Shown here one piece after another: positions 35,882 to 44,539 of a stretch of DNA of 64,000 bases. The notes under the pieces were generated by a model, which worked only from the letters and a program-made list of their open reading frames with translations, searched no databases and had not been told where the DNA came from. Position numbers and translations under genes: made by a program. Source of the DNA: Candidatus Aminicenantota bacterium (GTDB taxonomy: Bacteria; Acidobacteriota; Aminicenantia; Aminicenantales; Saccharicenantaceae); contig JACIYI010000002.1 in NCBI GenBank assembly GCA_014360005.1, forward strand, positions 1 to 64,000, given 5' to 3'. Every line of letters starts with the position of its first letter. The first letter of the stretch is position 1.

Positions 35882-35971
35882 GCCGGTTCTCCTTCAGTCC
35901 GGTCTACGACCATACTTTTTTCCTTTTCTCTTCTGACCCATCCCGGTCCGGACTGGTAAGTAAGGCGGGAC

Positions 35972-36451
35972 TTATCCTTTTCCTGGGCGCGATCTCTTTT
36001 CTAACTGACTTATCAGGTCAACGTTGACTCCGAAAGCTTTGGGCTCGGTCCGGGTGGGCATAACCCGGTAATTTTCCGGGTGTCTGAACCAATCCTTGAC
36101 CTCGCGCTGGCACAGGTCAAAAAGAAGTTTCAAGCCAAAAATCGTTCCCAGGGGGAAAAGGGCCAGCAGCAGGATGGCCAGCAACAGGGCAGCCGCCCAG
36201 CTCCAGCGCCGGCCATGTTTAATTCCGGAGGCGGTTTTCAAGCCGGCCAGGCCAAACAGCAGAGAGATAATGACCACTACCAGCCCCCGGCTCATCAGGA
36301 AATCAACCCCGGCCAGCTGCCGCAGCTCGCTGCCCGGACCCAGGCTCAACCGGGCCAGGACCATTAAACCGGCAGTTATGGCAGAAGTCAGCAAGCTGAG
36401 AATGGCCAGGACTTTAATTATCTGCCGGATAAGACTGACTTTTTCGGGCAT
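35972..36451 (-). CDS. Small integral membrane protein, unknown function
   Basis: 159 residues with about three membrane segments (12-32, 53-72, 83-106) and a hydrophilic C-terminus of about 50 residues. The part LLLALFPLGTIFGLKLLFDL is common in small membrane proteins of unknown function (DUF4064/DUF4149-like appearance), but I cannot assign a family. The ribosome site is weak. Confidence 0.55.
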   Translation of the reverse strand: MPEKVSLIRQIIKVLAILSLLTSAITAGLMVLARLSLGPGSELRQLAGVDFLMSRGLVVVIISLLFGLAGLKTASGIKHGRRWSWAAALLLAILLLALFPLGTIFGLKLLFDLCQREVKDWFRHPENYRVMPTRTEPKAFGVNVDLISQLEKRSRPGKG

Positions 36452-36629
36452 TATAATAACCTGCTGGTCTTCTATTTTACTTGAGTTCAGGCTGGATTCA
36501 AGCCCGAAAATCGGATAGAATCAGCCTGCCGGGGTAATATCCGGATATATTTTAAGCTTTCGGCTCCTGAGGCCGACCTTATAAGTGGAGATTTTCTTGA
36601 AAATTAAAATAATAAAAGCGAGGCTGAAG

Positions 36630-37364
36630 ATGAAAAAACTGATGATGATCGTCCTGACGATGGCCCTCCTGGCCACGGCCCTTCCGGCTGACGTCTACAT
36701 CAAAACAGTCAATCACGTTGACCCCATCAATGCCATGGGGCAGAGCGTCCCAGCCAGGGACAGTGTTTCTGAGCAATGGGTCAGCGATGATTATTACTAT
36801 CTCGATACCGGCGAGGGTTTTTCTTACCTGTACGATATTAAGAAAAACCTCATTTTTCTCATCTCCCATCGGACCAAGTCCTACCTGGAAATCAGACCGC
36901 CAGCCGACTTTCCCAGCCTGCTGCCGCCCGAGCTGGCTCCCATGGGCCAGGCCCTGGAGCAGATGAAGATATCGGTCCGGCCCACCGGGGAGACCAGGGT
37001 GGTCAACAATATCCAATGCCAGGGATACCGGCTGGAAATGACCATGATGATGTATCCGATAGAAATGAATATCTGGGCCTCGGAAAAACTCCCGGTCAAC
37101 CTGAAAAAATTCCTGGAAACCGTCTGGCCAGAGATAAATAAACTGGAGTTTAAGACTTCCAGCCAGGCCTATTCAGAGCTAAGTAAAATTAAGGGCCTGT
37201 GGATAGCTTCTGAAACCAGGGCCCAGATGATGGGGGTGGATGTTACCTCCCGGTCGGAAGTCAGCGAAATCAGCAAGAAGACGCCGCCCAGAGGAATCTA
37301 TACTCTGCCGGCCGACTACCGGAAAAAAGACCGGCTGGAAATGGAAGACCTCCAGGGCTTCTGA
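36630..37364 (+). CDS. Exported DUF4412-like protein
   Basis: About 244 residues with a signal peptide (MKKLMMIVLTMALLATALPA). The mature part resembles DUF4412/LolA-like beta-rich domains: YLDTGEGFSYLYDIKKNLIFLISHRTKSYLEI, then ETRVVNNIQCQGYRLEM and PIEMNIWASEKLP. Proteins of this kind are periplasmic and may bind lipids or lipoproteins, but no function is proven. GAGG lies 7 nt before ATG 36630. An upstream in-frame ATG (36585) would add a hydrophilic stretch before the signal and is less likely. Confidence 0.6.
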   Translation: MKKLMMIVLTMALLATALPADVYIKTVNHVDPINAMGQSVPARDSVSEQWVSDDYYYLDTGEGFSYLYDIKKNLIFLISHRTKSYLEIRPPADFPSLLPPELAPMGQALEQMKISVRPTGETRVVNNIQCQGYRLEMTMMMYPIEMNIWASEKLPVNLKKFLETVWPEINKLEFKTSSQAYSELSKIKGLWIASETRAQMMGVDVTSRSEVSEISKKTPPRGIYTLPADYRKKDRLEMEDLQGF

Positions 37365-37466
37365 GCCCGCGCCGCGGCCCACCGGATTCCGGGCTGGATT
37401 TAATTCTTGGCTCCGGGCTCCATCCCCGGCCTTTACCATTCTGCCTGCCCTGTTGCTTCATCTAAG

Positions 37467-37603
37467 AATCTATACGAAAATTTGACTCCTGGCTAATTTC
37501 TACTCGATATTTAAGGGCTTTACCAGCCAGAGGGCAATATAATTTCGGGTAGATTTTCTCGTGAGGCAACGAATCAATTTCGTATAGATTTTAAGTGAGG
37601 CAA
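37467..37603. repeat. Direct and inverted repeats upstream of gltX
   Basis: Two nearly identical units of 28-29 nt (37541-37569 and 37576-37603) share AATTTCG, TAGATTTT and GTGAGGCAA and are separated by 6 nt. An inverted copy of the first half (AATCTATACGAAAAT, 37467-37481) matches 37576-37590 with one mismatch. They lie 45 nt before the gltX start in an otherwise empty 283-nt gap. They could be regulator sites or a small decayed element. Confidence 0.6.
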
Positions 37604-37612
37604 TTCGCTGCC

Positions 37613-37641
37613 TTGATTTTTGACCGGGGTGGCATTATCCT
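37613..37641 (+). promoter_or_regulatory. gltX promoter candidate
   Basis: TTGATT (37613-37618), a 17-nt spacer, and TATCCT (37636-37641). The gltX ATG follows 6 nt later with no Shine-Dalgarno, so the transcript would begin at or near the start codon. Confidence 0.4.
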
Positions 37642-37647
37642 TACGCT

Positions 37648-39150
37648 ATGAACGCAGAAGATAAGATAAGAGTGCGCTTTGCCCCCAGTCCTACCGGTTA
37701 TATTCACGTCGGCAACGCCCGCACCGCCCTGTTTAACTGGCTTTACGCCCGGCAGAAAGGCGGGGTCTTTGTCCTGAGGGTTGAAGACACCGACGTTGAA
37801 AGGTCGCGCCAAGAATACGAGCTCAATCTGATTCAGGACCTGCGCTGGCTGGGACTGGACTGGGACGAAGGACCCGATGTCGGCGGAAATTTCGGGCCTT
37901 ACCGGCAATCGGAACGACTGCAACTTTACCAAAAATACGCCGGGGAGCTGCTGGAACGGGGCCAGGCTTATTACTGTTTCTGCACGGCCGAAGAGCTGGA
38001 ACAGCAGCGGCAGGCGGCCCTGGCCGAAGGCCGGATGCCGGTTTACAGCGGCAAATGCCGGAACCTGAGCCTGGAAGAAGCCCGGCGCCGCCTGGCCGCC
38101 GGCGAAGAGGCAGCCATCAGGCTCAAAGTCCCGGAGGAAGGACAGGTGCAGTTTGAAGACCTGGTCCGGGGCCTGGTAGAATTTGACCTGAAGCTCATCG
38201 GTGACCCCATCATCGTCCGCTCCAACGGCATGCCCGCCTACAATTACGCCGTGGTCATAGACGATGCCCTGATGAACATCACCCACGTCATCCGCGGTGA
38301 AGACCACGTCAGCAACACCCCGCGTCAGATTTTGCTCTATAAGGCGCTGGGCTGGAAGGTCCCCGTTTTCGCCCACCTGTCAATGGTCATGGGCAAGGAC
38401 AATACCAGGCTGAGCAAGCGCCACGGGGCCACCTCCGTTGACCAGTTCCGGCGCGATGGCATCCTGGCCGAGGCCCTGTGCAATTACCTGTCTTTCCTGG
38501 GCTGGTCGCCGCCGGAAGGCCAGGAAGTCTTGAGCCTCAAAGAACTGGTCAGGCTGTTTGACCTCAGCCGGGTCAGCCGCTCGGCCGCCATTTTTGATTA
38601 CGAAAAGCTCTACTGGCTCAACCGCCAGCACCTAAAACTCCTGCCCGCCGAGAAAAAGCTGGAACTGGCTCTCCCCTATCTCCAGGAAGCCGGGCTGGTG
38701 GAAAAAGAGCCGGGCCCGGCTCAGCGGGACTGGCTGACCAGGGCCATAGAAGTATTGATAGAAGGAGTGGATAAGTTTTCCGACCTGCCGCAGAAATTCT
38801 CGCTGCTGTTTGAGTTTGAGCCGGGAAAAATGGATGAAGAAGCCAGGGCAATCATCCAGGCCGAGTCAGCCAGAAGAGTGCTGGCCGCCTTCATCCAGAA
38901 AACGGCCGGGCTAAAAGAATTCAACTACGAAATCTTTGCCGGGCTCACCGGAGAAATCAAGAAAGCTACCGGCATCAAGGGTAAGGAGCTTTTCCATCCG
39001 CTGCGGGTAGCCCTGACGGCCAGGGCTTCGGGCCTGGAACTGAATAAGTTCATTCCGCTGGTGGAGGAGGGCTCCCGCCTGGATTTCCCCCGAAAGATCA
39101 AGGGCTGCCTGGAACGATTAAAGGAAATTTCAGCCTTTCTGAATTTATAA
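37648..39150 (+). CDS. gltX: Glutamyl-tRNA synthetase
   Basis: 500 residues, class I synthetase. FAPSPTGYIHVGNARTALF contains the HIGH-type motif, RLSKRHG is the KMSKS-type motif, and the anticodon-binding C-terminal domain is complete. It charges tRNA-Glu (and possibly tRNA-Gln for the amidotransferase route, which sequence cannot decide). It is followed after 3 nt by rlmB, so the two form an operon. A repeat cluster lies upstream. Confidence 0.97.
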   Translation: MNAEDKIRVRFAPSPTGYIHVGNARTALFNWLYARQKGGVFVLRVEDTDVERSRQEYELNLIQDLRWLGLDWDEGPDVGGNFGPYRQSERLQLYQKYAGELLERGQAYYCFCTAEELEQQRQAALAEGRMPVYSGKCRNLSLEEARRRLAAGEEAAIRLKVPEEGQVQFEDLVRGLVEFDLKLIGDPIIVRSNGMPAYNYAVVIDDALMNITHVIRGEDHVSNTPRQILLYKALGWKVPVFAHLSMVMGKDNTRLSKRHGATSVDQFRRDGILAEALCNYLSFLGWSPPEGQEVLSLKELVRLFDLSRVSRSAAIFDYEKLYWLNRQHLKLLPAEKKLELALPYLQEAGLVEKEPGPAQRDWLTRAIEVLIEGVDKFSDLPQKFSLLFEFEPGKMDEEARAIIQAESARRVLAAFIQKTAGLKEFNYEIFAGLTGEIKKATGIKGKELFHPLRVALTARASGLELNKFIPLVEEGSRLDFPRKIKGCLERLKEISAFLNL

Positions 39151-39153
39151 CCT

Positions 39154-39894
39154 ATGGAACCAAAAGACAGGTTAGGCCGGCTCAACCCGATAATTGAGTT
39201 TTTGAAATCTTCCCCGGGACGCCTGAATAAAATCTTCATCCAGAAGGAAAAAGGCCATTACCGGATTTCGGAAATAATCCGGCTGGCCAAAGCCAACCAC
39301 ATTCCGCTGGTTTTCGCTCCCAGAGAAAAGCTGGATAATCTTTATCCCCATCACCAGGGAGCTGTGGCTCTCCTGGCCGAGAAAGAATACCTGGACTTGG
39401 AAGACCTGCTGGTAACTGAAAAACCGGCTTTTTTGGTCATCCTGGACGAAGTGGTTGACCCCCAGAACGTGGGAGCCATCATTCGCAGCGCTGAAGGAGC
39501 CGGGGCCGATGGGCTGATTATGCAGGAGCGCCATTCGGCCGGGCTGACGGCCACCGTGGCCACGGTGGCGGCCGGGGCTCTTTCTCACCTGAGGGTAGCC
39601 AGGGTAACCAACATCGCTCGAGCCATCGAGCGACTGAAAGAAAAAGGCGTCTGGGTGGCGGGCGCGGCCGGCGAAGCCAGGACCAGGTGGTACGAGTTTG
39701 ATTTCACCAGGCCGGTGGCCGTGGTCCTCGGCTCGGAAGGCTACGGCTTGCGGCCAAACATAAAAAACAAGTGCGATGCCCTGCTGTCGCTGCCCATGCT
39801 GGGGCAGGTCAACAGCCTGAATGTCAGCGCCGCTGCCGCGGTCTTCTTTTACGAAGTGGTCCGCCAGCGCCTGCAGGCCGAGAAGAACAAATAA
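39154..39894 (+). CDS. rlmB: 23S rRNA 2'-O-ribose methyltransferase (TrmH/RlmB family)
   Basis: 246 residues. An N-terminal substrate-binding domain (about 1-80) precedes a SPOUT methyltransferase domain with the three family motifs: NVGAIIRSAEGAGADG, VLGSEGYGLRP and LPMLGQVNSLNVSAAAAV (the knot that binds SAM). RlmB methylates G2251 of 23S rRNA in E. coli; the exact target here is inferred. The ATG lies 3 nt after the gltX stop without its own Shine-Dalgarno, which suggests re-initiation. Confidence 0.88.
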   Translation: MEPKDRLGRLNPIIEFLKSSPGRLNKIFIQKEKGHYRISEIIRLAKANHIPLVFAPREKLDNLYPHHQGAVALLAEKEYLDLEDLLVTEKPAFLVILDEVVDPQNVGAIIRSAEGAGADGLIMQERHSAGLTATVATVAAGALSHLRVARVTNIARAIERLKEKGVWVAGAAGEARTRWYEFDFTRPVAVVLGSEGYGLRPNIKNKCDALLSLPMLGQVNSLNVSAAAAVFFYEVVRQRLQAEKNK

Positions 39895-39897
39895 TCC

Positions 39898-41535
39898 TCA
39901 GGCCTTCATCACGCTGTCGAGAAAAATCTTTTCCACGTCAGGAACCGGCACCCCCTTGACGGCTGCCGCCACAGCCTGGTCGCTAAGTAACGGCTCGAGC
40001 TCGAGGCCGGCAAAATAGCTAAAATTCTTGCCCCGGACCTCTTCTCCCTTCAGGTGCTTGATTCTATCAGCCAGGGCCGGGTTGTTTTTAACCGCCTGAA
40101 AAACCCGCCAGGCGACCTTCAGTTTGTCTATCTCGCCGGTGCAGACGATTTTCCCGTTATTTATCAGGATCAATTCATCGCAAACCTTTTCTACTTCGGG
40201 CAGAAGGTGAGAAGAAAGGAAAATGGTGACTCCGCTGGCTTTGAGCTCCAGAATCTGACTTCTTATTTCATACATTATTATCGGGTCCAGGCCGGTGTAG
40301 GGTTCATCAAAAATCAAGAACTCTGGCCGACCGGCGGTAGCCACGGCCAAGGCCACTTTCTGGACCGTTCCCTTGGACAGAGTTTTCAGGCGCCGGTCGA
40401 GATGTTCGCTCAGTCCGAACTTTTCAGCCTGGCTGACGGCCAGGGCGGCGGCCTGGTCCCGGCTCAGGACGTCATTCCTGGCCACCAAAAATAGGATTTC
40501 TCTGACCGTAAGAAAGGGATAAAGAGCGGCCGTTTCCTGGAGGTAGCCGATTTTCAATTTTTTCCTGCGGCTGGTTTCAGGCTTTTCCGGAAAGTATTCC
40601 ACCCGGCCGGCCTGGGGCTTTAAGAAATTTAAGATAATTCTCAGGGTGGTAGTTTTGCCCGCTCCGTTAGGACCGAGGAAACCGGTAAGTTTTCCGGGTT
40701 TGATGGTAAAATCCAGGCCCCGGAGAGCTTCTTTGCCTTTCTTTCTGGAGAAGCCTTCCCGGTAGGTCATTTTCAATCCCGTAACCCTGAGCAGCATTTT
40801 ATTCCTGAGCTCAGGACTGCCGAGGACGAGATTGTGCTTTCTGGCCATGGAGATGAATACCCAGAAAGCCCAGAAAACAAAGCCGGCTGAAGCCAGCAGC
40901 AGGAGAACCATTTGCCAGACTACTGTCTGGCCCAATAATGGTACAACCAGGGTCCAGGCTGCGCCTTTAAAACTGAACTTAGCCAGACCGCCGCTCTCTA
41001 TGAACGCCAGCATCTTAAAATATTTTTCAGAACAATAAATAGCAAAGGTCTGGATTACCAGGATAGCGGCAAAGTTCATGACCCCTTTAAGCTGGGTGGC
41101 CAGATAAAATCCCGCGGCGCTTAAATAGATGGTGACAATCAGGCCGCGGCCCAGAATGCTTAAAATCTGGCCAGCAGCCGACCATTCTTGATTGAGGGCC
41201 AGGCTGACCAGAGAAGCCGAACCGACCACGGCATAAGCCAGAAGTACCAGAACTACCACCGCCGTTAACTTCCCCCAGAAAAGGCTGTAAATCTTGAAAC
41301 GGCTGAGGAAGGGATCAATCTGTCTGGAATCAAACTCATCGCGCATCAACCCCCCGCTCAGCAGGATAGCCAGAAAGCTAAAAATCGGGCTAAGACTCCT
41401 GGCTGCTTCTTGAGGAGATCGGGTCAGAATGGCCAGGTACAGGCAATAAAGCAGATAGACTGAAATTATGATTACAGAAATAATATTGGTCCTGAAAATT
41501 CTTTTCCAGGTGACCCGGATTACTTCCCAGAGCAT
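39898..41535 (-). CDS. ABC transporter with permease and ATPase fused in one chain (ABC-2 membrane part + CcmA-type ATPase)
   Basis: 545 residues. The N-terminal 245 residues have about six membrane segments of the ABC-2 permease kind. The C-terminal 300 residues are a CcmA/NatA-type ATPase: Walker A GPNGAGKTT, Q-loop LQETAALYPFLT, signature LSKGTVQKVALA, Walker B FLIFDEPYTGLD and SSHLLPEVE. In this exporter family the two parts are usually separate genes, with the ATPase first; a permease-ATPase fusion in this order is uncommon. Substrate unknown. AGGAGGG precedes the ATG. A terminator-bearing leader lies upstream on the same strand. It is convergent with rlmB, 3 nt apart. Confidence 0.8.
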   Translation of the reverse strand: MLWEVIRVTWKRIFRTNIISVIIISVYLLYCLYLAILTRSPQEAARSLSPIFSFLAILLSGGLMRDEFDSRQIDPFLSRFKIYSLFWGKLTAVVVLVLLAYAVVGSASLVSLALNQEWSAAGQILSILGRGLIVTIYLSAAGFYLATQLKGVMNFAAILVIQTFAIYCSEKYFKMLAFIESGGLAKFSFKGAAWTLVVPLLGQTVVWQMVLLLLASAGFVFWAFWVFISMARKHNLVLGSPELRNKMLLRVTGLKMTYREGFSRKKGKEALRGLDFTIKPGKLTGFLGPNGAGKTTTLRIILNFLKPQAGRVEYFPEKPETSRRKKLKIGYLQETAALYPFLTVREILFLVARNDVLSRDQAAALAVSQAEKFGLSEHLDRRLKTLSKGTVQKVALAVATAGRPEFLIFDEPYTGLDPIIMYEIRSQILELKASGVTIFLSSHLLPEVEKVCDELILINNGKIVCTGEIDKLKVAWRVFQAVKNNPALADRIKHLKGEEVRGKNFSYFAGLELEPLLSDQAVAAAVKGVPVPDVEKIFLDSVMKA

Positions 41536-41692
41536 CCTTCCCTCCTGTAATTGACTTATTTTTTATGATGAAGCAGGTGGTGCTGGTTGGATGAAACCAG
41601 ACTGGACACCCGCCAGCCAACCGAGCCAGAAGCAAAAGTAATATCATCCCTGTCTCCCATAGCTGTCAGTCCTTAAAAAGAAAAGCCCGGAC

Positions 41693-41728
41693 CCTTAAAA
41701 ATAAAGGGGGCTCCTGGTCGGAGCCCCC
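41693..41728 (-). terminator. Intrinsic terminator / attenuator in the leader of the permease-ATPase fusion
   Basis: GGGGGCTCC (41706-41714) and GGAGCCCCC (41720-41728) form a perfect 9-bp GC-rich stem with a 5-nt loop. On the minus strand it is followed by TTTATTTTT. It lies about 160 nt upstream of the fusion's start codon and on its strand, with no minus-strand gene upstream of it for several kilobases. It therefore either attenuates that gene or ends a separate small RNA. Confidence 0.75.
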
Positions 41729-42120
41729 TCCCCCTCCGGCTGCGCCCCTTTCGGTTCCCGCATCATGATCTTTTCCCGAAATGCCAAGATTGGAACCAGC
41801 GCCCGGCCGGGTCAATTTGACTTTGAACCTTTAACTTTCCTTTCAAGCCTCCGGGGTTTTCGTTTTATTAAAGACGTGCCTGGAATGGATTTTTTCTCAC
41901 GCCAGTCATACTTAAATTTCTATTAGGCCCTGCCCGCTATTTATCTCCAGCCTCTCCACCCTCAGCGGCTTCAGGAGAAAAACGCCTCTAAGGAAAAACC
42001 TGGTGTCCCCCGCAACTTTGGTTGATGGCCAGGTCCCGTCGGGGGGAAATAACTTTTTTCTTCCCTGGGCAGGGGGCTGAAAATCAACTACTGGGAATCT
42101 GGCCCCGCCCGGGATCTAAA
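41729..42120 (-). ncRNA. Candidate structured leader RNA or small RNA, class unknown
   Basis: No convincing coding frame. On the minus strand several stems can be drawn: GGTTCC / GGGAACC enclosing ATCTT / AAGAT (about 41752-41796), GTCAA-A-TTGAC (near 41811-41821), a pseudoknot-capable pair (41998-42003 with 42029-42034, crossing 42006-42012 with 42040-42046), and a GC-rich hairpin at 42063-42115. It ends in a strong terminator. Conserved cores of the cobalamin, TPP, SAM, FMN, glycine, lysine, c-di-GMP-I, fluoride and ZTP riboswitches, and of RNase P, tmRNA and SRP RNA, were looked for and not found. Strand and function are inferred from the terminator. Confidence 0.35.
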
Positions 42121-42158
42121 CAAGCTCTTACAGATTTTACCTGAGGTCAGGGGCTGAC

Positions 42159-42188
42159 TTGACACAACCCGCCCGCTATCTTTAATAT
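42159..42188 (+). promoter_or_regulatory. accA promoter
   Basis: A perfect TTGACA (42159-42164) and TAATAT (42183-42188) are separated by 18 nt, giving a 5' leader of about 40 nt before accA. Confidence 0.6.
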
Positions 42189-42235
42189 ACTCAGGACGCC
42201 GGTTTTCTGATAAAATTATCGTCAAGAGAGCTGAT

Positions 42236-43198
42236 ATGAAAGAAAAACTTGATTTTTACTCACTGGAGCGACCCATCCTGGCCCTCAAAGAGCAAATAGA
42301 CGCTCTGGAAGCCAGCGAAGATTCCAACCGTAAGGAAAAAATCGCCGCTCTCAAAGCCCAGATAGAAAAAGAATGGGAAAAAATCGTCCCCCGGCTGACG
42401 GCGGTGCACATCGTCCAGATTGCCCGGCATCCCAAGAGACCCTATACTCTTGATTACATCAAGGCCCTTTTCCAGGACTTCATGGAATTCCATGGGGACC
42501 GCCGCTTTGCCGACGACCCGGCCATCGTGGCTGGACTGGCCTTTTACAAGGGCCAGACGGTAGCCATCATCGGCCACCAGAAAGGCCGCACTACCAAGGC
42601 CCGGATAGAGCGTAATTTCGGCCAGCCCAACCCGGAGGGCTACCGCAAGGCTCTGCGAATAATGCAGATGGCTGAAAAATTCGGCTTCCCGGTTATCACT
42701 TTTGTGGATACACCCGGGGCCTATCCCGGCATAGGGGCGGAAGAACGGGGTCAGGCCGAAGCCATCGCCTATAACCTGAAAATCATCTCCCGCCTCCGGA
42801 CCCCCATCATCAACGTCATCATCGGCGAGGGCGGAAGCGGCGGCGGTCTGGGCATAGGCTTTGGTGATGCCCTGCTGATGCTGGAAAATGCCTTTTATTC
42901 GGTTATCTCTCCCGAGGGGTGCGCCGCCATCCTCTGGAAGGACCAGGGCCCCACGGCCGTTGGGCAAGCGGCTGAAAATCTTGGGCTCAGGGCTCAAAAG
43001 CTTTTCGAACTGGGAATAGTTGACCGGCTCATCCCTGAGCCGCCCGGTGGCGCTCATATTGATTACGAAACCACTTTCAAGAACGTTGATAAACACCTCA
43101 GCCAGACCTTAAAAAAACTGAAGCAGCTATCAACCGAAGAGCTGCTGGCTGAACGCTACCGAAAGATCAGGCGGCAGGGGGTCTTCAAAATTAAATAA
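42236..43198 (+). CDS. accA: Acetyl-CoA carboxylase carboxyltransferase subunit alpha
   Basis: 320 residues. It transfers carboxyl from carboxybiotin to acetyl-CoA with AccD, the first committed step of fatty-acid synthesis. Family blocks: the N-terminal coiled coil, IARHPKRPYTLDYI, FMEFHGDRRFADD, GHQKGR, FVDTPGAYPGIGAEERGQAEAI and EGGSGGGLGIGFGD (oxyanion/CoA region). AGAGAG precedes the ATG. accD, accB and accC are not in the window. hisS follows 48 nt later and aspS 18 nt after that, so a mixed operon is possible. Confidence 0.96.
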   Translation: MKEKLDFYSLERPILALKEQIDALEASEDSNRKEKIAALKAQIEKEWEKIVPRLTAVHIVQIARHPKRPYTLDYIKALFQDFMEFHGDRRFADDPAIVAGLAFYKGQTVAIIGHQKGRTTKARIERNFGQPNPEGYRKALRIMQMAEKFGFPVITFVDTPGAYPGIGAEERGQAEAIAYNLKIISRLRTPIINVIIGEGGSGGGLGIGFGDALLMLENAFYSVISPEGCAAILWKDQGPTAVGQAAENLGLRAQKLFELGIVDRLIPEPPGGAHIDYETTFKNVDKHLSQTLKKLKQLSTEELLAERYRKIRRQGVFKIK

Positions 43199-43246
43199 TA
43201 GCCTTAATTCCGGGCCGGACCAGGGAGAAAAAGCAGGACTCAGACC

Positions 43247-44521
43247 ATGAGCGGCAACCAGCCGAAAAAAGAAATCAGCGCCATCAAAGGCACCAGGGAT
43301 ATCCTGCCGGATGAAGCCCGGTTGTGGCAGATAGCCGAAGCCCGGGCCAGGGAAATCTTTGAACTCTACGGCTACCGCGAGCTCCGGGCTCCAGTCATCG
43401 AGCCGACCGAGCTTTTTGAAAAGGGCACTGGGGCTTCCTCCGACATTGTCACCAAGGAAATGTACACCTTCACCGACAAGGGCGGTCGCTCGGTCACCCT
43501 GCGACCGGAATATACGCCGTCTGTAGTCCGGGCCATCATCGAACACCGGCTGGACCTGAAGGCTCAGCCTCTGCGCTTCTATTACATCGGCCCCATGTTC
43601 CGCTATGACCGGCCGCAGAAAGGCCGTTACCGTCAGTTTCACCAGATTGACATAGAAGTTTTCGGAGAGAAAGACCCGGCCGTGGACGCCGAAATCGTAG
43701 AAATGGCTCACCGCCTGCTCGGCCAGCTGGGGGTGGCACAGGTGATGACCCTGGTCAACTCGGTCGGTTGCCGGAAATGCCGCCCGGCCTATGGCCAGGA
43801 ATTGAGAAGAGCGGCTCTGGCTGCCAGGGACAAACTCTGTCCTGATTGCCAGAGAAAAGCTGAGCTCAATCCCCTGCGAATTTTTGATTGCAAGCTTGAT
43901 AGCTGCCGGCAAGTAGCGGCTACCTTCCCCCTGATTTCAGATTTTCTGTGTCAGGAGTGCCGGGAACATTTCCAGAAGTTCCGGGAATACCTGACTTTTT
44001 ACGAAATAGAGCATAAAGTTGAGCCCACCCTCGTCCGGGGCCTTGACTACTACACCAAAACTGCCTTTGAAATCGTGGTCGAACACCTGGGTGCCCAGAA
44101 TGCCATCTGCGGCGGCGGCCGCTACGACGACATGGTTAAGGAATTCGGCGGCCCCGACCTCTGCGGCATCGGTTTCGCCATAGGCCTGGAGCGCTTGCTA
44201 TCGGTAGCCAGAATTCAGGCACCGAAGAGCAGTTTTGTTTATTTCGCCTACCTCGGCAACCAGGCCAAAAAGGACAGCCTGCGGCTGGCCCGGTTGCTGC
44301 GCTCGGAAGGTATAGAGTGCCTGGTAGAATTCAAAGAACGCGGCATGAAAGCTCATTTCAGCCGGGCCAACAAACTCGGGGCCGACTGGGTACTGGTAGT
44401 CGGCGAGGACGAACTAAAAAAGGGGAAATTCCAGCTCAAGGACATGGTCAATTCCAGGCAGTTCGAAGGGTCGGCCCTGGAATTGGTCAGTCTAATCAAA
44501 GGGAAAAAAATCCTGGAATAA
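43247..44521 (+). CDS. hisS: Histidyl-tRNA synthetase
   Basis: 424 residues, class II. Motif 1 region KGTRDILPDEA, the HisA motif RGLDYYTKTAFEIV, GGGRYDDMVKEFGG and motif 3 GFAIGLERLL are present. The C-terminal anticodon domain (from about 330) is complete. The insertion domain (about 170-245) contains several CxxC pairs (CRKC, CPDC, CQEC) that could bind zinc. AGGA lies about 10 nt before the ATG. Confidence 0.97.
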   Translation: MSGNQPKKEISAIKGTRDILPDEARLWQIAEARAREIFELYGYRELRAPVIEPTELFEKGTGASSDIVTKEMYTFTDKGGRSVTLRPEYTPSVVRAIIEHRLDLKAQPLRFYYIGPMFRYDRPQKGRYRQFHQIDIEVFGEKDPAVDAEIVEMAHRLLGQLGVAQVMTLVNSVGCRKCRPAYGQELRRAALAARDKLCPDCQRKAELNPLRIFDCKLDSCRQVAATFPLISDFLCQECREHFQKFREYLTFYEIEHKVEPTLVRGLDYYTKTAFEIVVEHLGAQNAICGGGRYDDMVKEFGGPDLCGIGFAIGLERLLSVARIQAPKSSFVYFAYLGNQAKKDSLRLARLLRSEGIECLVEFKERGMKAHFSRANKLGADWVLVVGEDELKKGKFQLKDMVNSRQFEGSALELVSLIKGKKILE

Positions 44522-44539
44522 AACTGAATTAAACTGGAC

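Noticed and set aside
41729-42120. RNase P RNA, tmRNA, SRP RNA or a known riboswitch in the accA upstream gap
   Set aside because: A GACTGGCG stretch recalled the ZTP aptamer, and GAAAGGGGCGCAGCC recalled SRP RNA, but the remaining conserved parts of each are absent.
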